From: Flavobacteriales bacterium
Lineage (GTDB): Bacteria > Bacteroidota > Bacteroidia > Flavobacteriales_D > Crocinitomicaceae
DNA length: 12,782 nucleotides
Direction: 5' to 3'
Assembly (NCBI GenBank): GCA_009926905.1
Contig: RFNX01000356.1
Location: 1-12,782, forward strand
Positions 7,637-12,782 of the stretch are shown piece after piece. The number at the start of each line of letters is the position of its first letter. Position 1 is the stretch's first letter. The position numbers and the translations under genes were made by a program. The notes beneath the pieces were generated by a model that was not told where the DNA came from, searched no databases, and saw only the letters and a list, made by a program, of their open reading frames with translations.

Positions 7637-8326
7637 ATGAAAACAACTTTACTAATTGGAGCTTCATCAGCTGTTGCAAAAGAAGTCGCAAAAGCACTTT
7701 TTGCAAAAAATGAACGTGTTATATCCATTTCAAGAAACGAACCTGATGCTCCTTTTACGGAGTTTTATGAATACACACCCAGTGGCGAAACTAGTTTTCC
7801 AAAATTAGAAGGAACAATCGATGGTTTGGTTTATTTTCCAGGCTCAATCAACCTAAAACCGTTTAGAGGTTTGAAAGAAAATGATTTTCTGAACGATTTC
7901 AACATCAATGTTTTAGGTGCCATAAAAAGCATTCAAACATACACACCAAACTTGCAATTATCCGACAAAGCTTCGATAGTGTTGTTTAGCACAGTTGCAG
8001 TTCAAACTGGAATGCCTTTCCATGCTTCTATTGCAGTAAGTAAAGGTGCAATTGAAGGTCTAACTCGATCATTGGCTGCTGAATTTGCACCAAAAATCCG
8101 AGTGAATTGCGTTGCACCTTCTTTGACACATACGCCAATGGCAGAACGTTTATTGAGCACGCCTGAAAAAATCGAAGCAAGTGCGAATCGTCATCCTTTG
8201 AAAAAAATTGGTGAACCAAAAGACCTTGCGAATATGGTAGAATTTCTACTTTCTGAAAATTCAAGCTGGATTACAGGACAGATTATGCACGTGGATGGTG
8301 GAATGGGAAGCATAAAAAATGCTTGA
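7637..8326 (+). CDS. Short-chain dehydrogenase/reductase-fold protein lacking the catalytic Tyr
   Basis: The product has 229 residues with a Rossmann fold of the SDR superfamily. The nucleotide-binding loop is IGASSAVAKEVA (7-18), where Ala replaces two of the usual glycines. NVLG (Asn91), IVLFSTVAV (114-122), SKGAIEGLTRSLAAEF (135-150), IRVNCVAPS and the C-terminal GQIMHVDGG complete the fold. In the active site the YxxxK Tyr is Ile132 (bases 8030-8032) with Lys136 kept, and the catalytic Ser position is Thr119. Classical hydride-transfer catalysis is therefore doubtful; I recall close flavobacterial relatives with the same change. A TTG at 7619 would add six residues, but ATG 7637 places the first beta strand directly at the start and is preferred. 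Originally it probably preceded the photolyase gene by 33 bp. Confidence 0.9.
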   Translation: MKTTLLIGASSAVAKEVAKALFAKNERVISISRNEPDAPFTEFYEYTPSGETSFPKLEGTIDGLVYFPGSINLKPFRGLKENDFLNDFNINVLGAIKSIQTYTPNLQLSDKASIVLFSTVAVQTGMPFHASIAVSKGAIEGLTRSLAAEFAPKIRVNCVAPSLTHTPMAERLLSTPEKIEASANRHPLKKIGEPKDLANMVEFLLSENSSWITGQIMHVDGGMGSIKNA

Positions 8327-8358
8327 TTTTGGATGTTTGATGTTTGATCAGAATTGAT

Positions 8359-8400
8359 TTTGAAACAAAAAATAAACATCGTTTGGTTCAAGCGCGATTT
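8359..8400 (+). repeat. 42-bp direct repeat, left copy
   Basis: Bases 8359-8400 are identical to 10556-10597 over all 42 positions. The sequences differ immediately on both sides. The repeat begins one base before the TTG start codon of the photolyase gene and covers its first 13 codons plus two bases. This left copy lies 32 bp after the SDR stop, where it is followed by unrelated sequence. Confidence 0.97.
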
Positions 8401-8515
8401 TTCTTCGCTTAAGATAAAACAAGATAATGGATTTAATAATCACTTAGTCTTTAATACACCTTATAGAAAAGCCCTGAACTTCACTGTAGGAAGCCTCTTG
8501 CAGAAATTCATTTGA
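8360..8515 (+). pseudogene. Truncated photolyase start fused to unrelated sequence
   Basis: The frame opens with the same TTG and the residues MKQKINIVWFKRD as the photolyase gene at 10557. It then runs out of homology at 8401, continues as 38 unrelated codons antisense to the FISUMP gene and stops at TGA 8513-8515. It is a remnant of the photolyase 5' end. It could still be translated behind the SDR gene as a 51-residue chimeric peptide, but nothing shows that it is functional. Confidence 0.7.
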
Positions 8516-10555
8516 ATCGTTGCTTAAAACCCAAACATCAGCTCCAAGAACTGCAGTTGGGTTAACTGACCACATTCTCATCTTAAAACCTAATTCAGCA
8601 AAACCTCTCATTCCTCCAGGTAGAGCATTAAAACCTTGTTCATCTGTTGCACCTAAATTTGGCGTTCTCCATAATCCAGTACCTTCAGTAAAAATTCCAA
8701 CAGCTTTTAATTTGCCTCCAATTTCTGAAGTTCCATAAAGGTTTATTAGGTAATTTTTCATAATTTCAACTTCCCCTGATGAAGGAACATGCCAATTTGC
8801 TGGACAAACATTTCGACTGTCTATAATAGTGTAATAATTGTATAAATTACCATAGATTTTTCCCTTTTCATCCCCATTGTTATAGGTCGTATATGCTCCT
8901 GAAGTTAAACTCCCCCACGTTTGAGAATTTAAAACTTTAGGAATGGAATCACCATTGCTATATTTTGTTGTGCGTAAATTTTCAGCCATCCAAACTTGGT
9001 CTCCAATTTGAATCGTTTTGTAATTATAACCATCATCAGTAACCGAACTTAAAACAACATCGTTACAAGGTTTTAAATCATTTAATATGACTTCTTGACC
9101 GCTAATTTCTCGGGTAATAATATTTGATGTTCGATGGTTTAATAAATCTACTCCATAAATTTTAAGTGTATTTTCACAAGTTAGAAATGTATATTTTCCG
9201 TCATCACAAAAGTAAATTTGATTGTTTGCAATTACGTAACCATAATTAAGTGGTAAATCATTACAAGTTAAAACTTGTCCAGAAACTTTTATAATACTTG
9301 GAATTTGAGGAATAATTATTGAATGATTTGTTTCCGTAAACGTTGAACCTAAAACTTGAGTGTGAATTAAAGTATAATTACCATTACATAACATAAATGC
9401 TTTTGCAGTTACGTTTTGATCTTTTCTAATCATTGCTGAAATGTTGCCTTCATTATTAGTGTATTGGATACCATTTCCAAAACTTGACGTTTCAAACACT
9501 ACTTTTATGTTTGACATATGTTTGTTGTTATAATCTTTAACAGATAACTCTATTCTAGAAAAATTCTCTGGTTGATCGAAATTCCACCAGGAAAAATGTC
9601 CAACCTCTGCGATGTACTCATTTCCTGTTTTTGTAGCAGTACCTTCATTCTTCCAAAAACCTTGTGTTTCATCAAAATGCCACAAATCAATTGTTTCTGG
9701 GGAATCTGCTAAAATAGAATTAGGTAGAGGAAAATGAACTGTTGCTTTTTGCCCTGATTTTATTTGCAAATTATTATTTTCAGAATCCTTCAATTCCACA
9801 TTAACCATTCCAAAAGAAACAAGGAGTTTTGCTTCGTTATTCATTTCTCCAAACAAACTTCCTGGCATTAAATCAGCAATGTTTTCATCGTCAGGGTTGA
9901 TATTACAAACGTATACTTTAACGATACCATTGTAATCAATACCGTTTCTAGTTATGGCATTAGCTGGAAAGACAACCTTTACTCCATTAGATAAAATCGT
10001 TCCTCCAGTTGTACTTTGAAATTGTCCACTAAGATTTTTCTTTATCAAACTAATTCGCACAAAATTATCTCCTGCTTCGATTGGTAAAAATGAGCGTGAA
10101 CCATTGAAATATCCTGATTTTGAAACTGTGACAAAACCTAGATTTTCATATCCTTTAATATTTTCGAATCGAAAAACTCCATTTACATCTGTTTGAATAG
10201 TTTGACTGCTATAACCTGCTTTGACTGTTGCTCCCTCGATTGGTTGACCTAACTCATCAGTTATTCTTCCTTGAACATTAATGCTAATTTGTGAGCCGAG
10301 TATTAAGCTGTCCGTTGGGATAGGCGGAGTTGGATTCTTTTTGCAAGAAAACAAAACTCCTAATACTAAAATGCCAAATAATAATGAACTCAGAAAACCT
10401 CTCGATTGCTTTTTCATAATAATAGATTTGAAACTAAGTTAGCTAAAAATAAATTAGAAAAAAATTTATCTGTCATCTCTATTTCTTTTAGTTTAGAACA
10501 TTTCGATTGAAACCCTTGTTAATAACAACAATCTTGATATCGAATTTTCTTTTAC
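8401..10555. other. Candidate inserted segment carrying the FISUMP lipoprotein gene
   Basis: This 2155-bp segment lies between the two 42-bp repeats and holds one gene, on the minus strand, opposite to both flanking genes. Removing it with one repeat copy (2197 bp in all) would give a continuous SDR-photolyase gene pair with a 33-bp spacer. No transposase, integrase or clear terminal inverted repeats were found. It could be a passively inserted segment or a cassette moved by a recombinase encoded elsewhere. Confidence 0.5.
8444..10417 (-). CDS. Surface lipoprotein with carboxypeptidase-regulatory-like and FISUMP domains
   Basis: The product has 657 residues. The lipoprotein signal peptide ends at the lipobox LFSC (Cys25), followed by KKN and a Pro/Thr linker, consistent with outer-membrane anchoring. 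Domains in order: a CarboxypepD_reg-like beta sandwich at about 46-125 (NVQGRITDELGQPIEGATVK); a ZU5/UPA-like region at about 136-280 (GGTILSNGVKVVFPANAI, VGHFSWWNFDQP); further beta-rich Ig-like segments at about 285-455; and a Fibrobacter-succinogenes major paralogous domain (TIGR02145-like) at about 459-657, with TIQIGDQVWMAENLRTTKYS, CPANWHVPSSGE and the terminal GFSIRCIKD. The role is unknown; such proteins are envelope or secreted and may act in adhesion or surface display. The ATG at 10417 fits the signal peptide. The 139 bp to the divergent photolyase start shows no exact promoter box. Confidence 0.9.
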   Translation of the reverse strand: MKKQSRGFLSSLLFGILVLGVLFSCKKNPTPPIPTDSLILGSQISINVQGRITDELGQPIEGATVKAGYSSQTIQTDVNGVFRFENIKGYENLGFVTVSKSGYFNGSRSFLPIEAGDNFVRISLIKKNLSGQFQSTTGGTILSNGVKVVFPANAITRNGIDYNGIVKVYVCNINPDDENIADLMPGSLFGEMNNEAKLLVSFGMVNVELKDSENNNLQIKSGQKATVHFPLPNSILADSPETIDLWHFDETQGFWKNEGTATKTGNEYIAEVGHFSWWNFDQPENFSRIELSVKDYNNKHMSNIKVVFETSSFGNGIQYTNNEGNISAMIRKDQNVTAKAFMLCNGNYTLIHTQVLGSTFTETNHSIIIPQIPSIIKVSGQVLTCNDLPLNYGYVIANNQIYFCDDGKYTFLTCENTLKIYGVDLLNHRTSNIITREISGQEVILNDLKPCNDVVLSSVTDDGYNYKTIQIGDQVWMAENLRTTKYSNGDSIPKVLNSQTWGSLTSGAYTTYNNGDEKGKIYGNLYNYYTIIDSRNVCPANWHVPSSGEVEIMKNYLINLYGTSEIGGKLKAVGIFTEGTGLWRTPNLGATDEQGFNALPGGMRGFAELGFKMRMWSVNPTAVLGADVWVLSNDSNEFLQEASYSEVQGFSIRCIKD

Positions 10556-10597
10556 TTTGAAACAAAAAATAAACATCGTTTGGTTCAAGCGCGATTT
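10556..10597 (+). repeat. 42-bp direct repeat, right copy within the intact photolyase start
   Basis: Identical to 8359-8400. Here the repeat continues into the intact photolyase frame at 10598. The 30 bases upstream show no similarity to those upstream of the left copy, so the shared segment ends almost exactly at the start codon. Confidence 0.97.
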
Positions 10598-12023
10598 GCG
10601 TTTTACAGACCACGAACCTTTGTTTTTGGCTCAAAAAGAATCGCTTCCAATTTTGCTTTTGTATTGTTTCGAACCAAGCGTAATGGCTTACGAAGACAGC
10701 GATGTACGACATTGGCGCTTTGTCTATGAATCGTTGATGGATATGAATGCAAAGCTTCAAGATTTAAAAGCTCAAGTTTATATTTTTCACAAAGAGGTTC
10801 AAGCTGTTTTTCAAAGTTTAGCTGAAGAATTTGATATTCAAAACGTCTTTTCGCATCAGGAAATTGGCAACAAACTCACTTTTGATCGCGATTTACAAAT
10901 GCAATCTTTCTTCAAGGAAAAAGGAATAAATTGGAAAGAAAGTCGCACCAATGGCATCATTCGCAAGCTGAAAAACAGAAGCGATTGGGAAAAGCGCTGG
11001 AAAGCAACAATGACCTCCGAACCGAAATTGATTGATGAAGAAAACACCAAATTTTTGAAACTGGAAAATCAATTTTACCAGCAAATCAAAGGTCCAGAAC
11101 TCGATAAAAACATTACTTCAAGAAACAAAAATTTTCAAGAAGGTGGTGAAACATTGGCTTGGCGCTATTTGAAAAATTTCTTAGAAGAACGCCATATAAA
11201 TTACAGCAAATACATTTCAAAACCCTTGTTGAGTCGTAAAGGTTGTAGTCGGATTTCTCCCTATTTAGCCTACGGAAACATCAGTATGCGAATGGTTTAT
11301 TTGTACACCCAACAACATTACAAAACTTCTAAAAACAAGCGAGCGTTGGATAATTTCATTTCACGTTTGCATTGGCATTGTCACTTCATTCAAAAGTTTG
11401 AAGATGAATGCAGTATGGAATTTGAGAACGTCAACAAAGCTTACAATCAACTTCAAAAAGTTAGAAACGTAGGCTACATTCAGGCGTGGCAAGAGGGAAA
11501 AACAGGTGTTCCAATTGTGGATGCGTGTATGCGTTGCGTGGTGCAAACTGGTTACATCAACTTCCGAATGCGCGCAATGGTTGTTTCTTTTTTTGTTTTC
11601 AATTTGTGGCAAGATTGGCGTGATTTACATTTTCTCGCACGGCAATTTTTGGACTACGAACCCGGTATTCACTATCCGCAATTACAAATGCAATCGGGCG
11701 TGACTGGAATTAACACCATTCGAATTTACAACCCAATTAAGAATTCCGAAGACCACGATCCAGAAGGCGCATTTATCAAACAATGGTTACCTGAATTAAA
11801 AAATATTCCTGCGCATCTCATTCACGAACCTTGGAAATTGAGCGAAATGGAACAAGAATTTTATCAGTGCAAAATTGGAGTAGATTATCCGCAACCCATC
11901 GTTGACATTGAAGAAACCCGCAAAAAAGCGAGCGATATTGTGTGGTCCTTTCGTAGCACTTCTTTAGTAAAAATCGAAGGTAAACGCATACTCGCCAAGC
12001 ACGTGAATCAGAAAAGAAATTAA
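10557..12023 (+). CDS. Photolyase/cryptochrome-family flavoprotein, TTG start
   Basis: A 488-residue member of the class-I-like photolyase/cryptochrome family; photolyases use FAD and blue light to split UV pyrimidine dimers. The N-terminal antenna-type domain begins INIVWFKRDLRFTDHEPLF (6-24). The FAD-binding domain includes SRISPYLAYGNISMR (231-245), WQEGKTGVPIVDACMR (311-326), MVVSFFVFNLWQDWR (341-355) and IRIYNP (389-394). TTG 10557 is the only start that keeps the conserved N-terminus: no in-frame ATG or GTG lies between the upstream stop and it, and the first internal Met is well inside. Against E. coli PhrB, Trp359 is kept (Trp354) but no Trp is found at the W306 or W382/W384 positions. 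It may belong to a non-classical subgroup such as NewPHL; this is a guess. CPD or (6-4) specificity cannot be read from the sequence. Confidence 0.92.
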   Translation: MKQKINIVWFKRDLRFTDHEPLFLAQKESLPILLLYCFEPSVMAYEDSDVRHWRFVYESLMDMNAKLQDLKAQVYIFHKEVQAVFQSLAEEFDIQNVFSHQEIGNKLTFDRDLQMQSFFKEKGINWKESRTNGIIRKLKNRSDWEKRWKATMTSEPKLIDEENTKFLKLENQFYQQIKGPELDKNITSRNKNFQEGGETLAWRYLKNFLEERHINYSKYISKPLLSRKGCSRISPYLAYGNISMRMVYLYTQQHYKTSKNKRALDNFISRLHWHCHFIQKFEDECSMEFENVNKAYNQLQKVRNVGYIQAWQEGKTGVPIVDACMRCVVQTGYINFRMRAMVVSFFVFNLWQDWRDLHFLARQFLDYEPGIHYPQLQMQSGVTGINTIRIYNPIKNSEDHDPEGAFIKQWLPELKNIPAHLIHEPWKLSEMEQEFYQCKIGVDYPQPIVDIEETRKKASDIVWSFRSTSLVKIEGKRILAKHVNQKRN

Positions 12024-12177
12024 AATGCGTAGGTAGTATTTCTTACAAAAAGTCGTACGAAAAAATGTATTTTTTGATTCCAAAAATAAAAATTGCGTCA
12101 ATAATTCTTATTAAAGAAACTTGCAATTTTAAACAAGAATCACTCCTTTCTGTTATTATCAAAAGCAATTGAAAACG

Positions 12178-12782
12178 ATGATTAAACATACTAAAGAAGA
12201 ATTCAGTAAATTCAATAAAATCCCAAGATTAAACTTAATCAATAGTTGTACGGGTTACAAATCCGCTAACTTAATCGCTACAAAATCCGCGGACGGAATT
12301 AGCAACGTTGCCGTCTTTTCAAGTGTCACACATTTGGGCAGCGACCCAGCGTTATTGGGTTTTATTCTTCGACCAAAAACAGTTCCAAGAGATACTTACA
12401 CAAACCTAAAAGCAACAGGTTTTTTCACGGTAAATGCCATTTCAGAATCCATGATTTCGGCTGCACATCAAAGTTCCGCGGCTTACAATGCCTCTGTTTC
12501 TGAATTCGAAATGACAGATTTAGAGGAAGAATACTTAGATGAAATCGAGATTCCATTTGTGAAAGGCAGCCCTGTTCGTTTACTGTGTCGTTATGTGAAT
12601 GAGTATCCAATTACTGAAAACAATACGATTCACGTCATTGCCTCCATCGAAACGATTTTTTACGACGATTTGTTGGAACGAGATGACAAATGGTTGCAAT
12701 TAGACAAAGCTAAAATTGTCACTATCAATGGCGTTGACGGCTATGCATTGCCACAACTTTCAAAACGCTTTGAATACACACG
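12178..12782 (+). CDS. Flavin reductase family protein, 3' end outside window
   Basis: The frame is open from ATG 12178 to the window edge, 201 complete codons. The start reads MIKHTKEEFSKFNKIPRLNL, followed by INSCTGYKSANLIATKS, VAVFSSVTHLGSDPALLGF, ILRPKTVPRDTYTNL and SAAHQSSAAYNASVSEFE. This pattern is the split beta-barrel FMN-binding domain of the flavin reductase-like family, which reduces or binds free flavin with NAD(P)H. A reducing partner for the photolyase flavin is attractive but inferred. The 154 bp before it, after the photolyase stop, is AT-rich and contains an 8-bp palindrome TCGTACGA (12053-12060). There is no clear promoter or GC-rich terminator, so it may be co-transcribed with the photolyase or have its own start. 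Confidence 0.9.
   Translation, partial: MIKHTKEEFSKFNKIPRLNLINSCTGYKSANLIATKSADGISNVAVFSSVTHLGSDPALLGFILRPKTVPRDTYTNLKATGFFTVNAISESMISAAHQSSAAYNASVSEFEMTDLEEEYLDEIEIPFVKGSPVRLLCRYVNEYPITENNTIHVIASIETIFYDDLLERDDKWLQLDKAKIVTINGVDGYALPQLSKRFEYT

Noticed and set aside
8332..8345. GATGTTT tandem duplicate after the SDR stop
   Set aside because: Two 7-bp units only; no sign of a longer array or regulatory role.
8401..10555. Terminal inverted repeats or a transposase in the inserted segment
   Set aside because: The two ends do not match each other's reverse complement, and the only sizeable gene is the FISUMP lipoprotein.
12059..12076. AAAAAAT-GT-ATTTTTT inverted repeat after the photolyase gene
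   Set aside because: AT-only stem with a 2-nt loop, common by chance in such AT-rich spacers.

Overview
The window reads as a chromosomal stretch of a low-GC Bacteroidota, most likely Flavobacteriales and possibly near Fluviicola/Crocinitomicaceae. The basis is the Bacteroidota-type IleRS (KMSKR, eukaryote-like C-terminus without an obvious zinc finger), a lipoprotein ending in a Fibrobacter-succinogenes major paralogous (FISUMP) domain, TAnnTTTG-like promoter boxes and A-rich ribosome-binding regions. The genus is an inference. No rRNA, tRNA, CRISPR array, transposase or integrase was seen.

Layout. (1) 1-5005, plus strand: the 3' three quarters of ileS; a Fic-domain protein with a VbhA-like N-terminal inhibitory helix and a C-terminal winged helix; an AraC-family regulator; a small three-helix membrane protein. 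(2) 7432-5013, minus strand: an LPP20-like lipoprotein; a hairpin-plus-T-tract terminator; a second LPP20-related secreted protein broken by a one-base frameshift; the fluoride channel gene crcB. (3) 7433-7636: a divergent intergenic region with a perfect 14-bp palindrome. (4) 7637-12782, plus strand: an SDR-fold protein lacking the catalytic Tyr, a photolyase/cryptochrome-like flavoprotein starting at TTG, and a flavin-reductase-family protein that runs off the window. These three look like a light/flavin gene cluster.

The main observation is that this cluster is interrupted. Between the SDR gene and the photolyase lies a reverse-oriented gene for a 657-residue FISUMP lipoprotein. The segment is bounded by a perfect 42-bp direct repeat (8359-8400 and 10556-10597). 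The repeat is the start codon and first 13 codons of the photolyase gene plus two further bases. Removing one 2197-bp unit (repeat plus insert) would place the photolyase TTG 33 bp after the SDR stop. This looks like a cargo insertion that duplicated, or rebuilt, the 5' end of its target gene. It resembles an att-flanked cassette, but no recombinase is encoded inside it.

Secondary points: the photolyase lacks two of the three classical electron-transfer tryptophans; the SDR protein has Ile at the active-site Tyr and Thr at the catalytic-Ser position; the Fic motif reads GNTR and lacks the final Arg; an intrinsic terminator sits 18 nt ahead of the broken LPP20-like gene.
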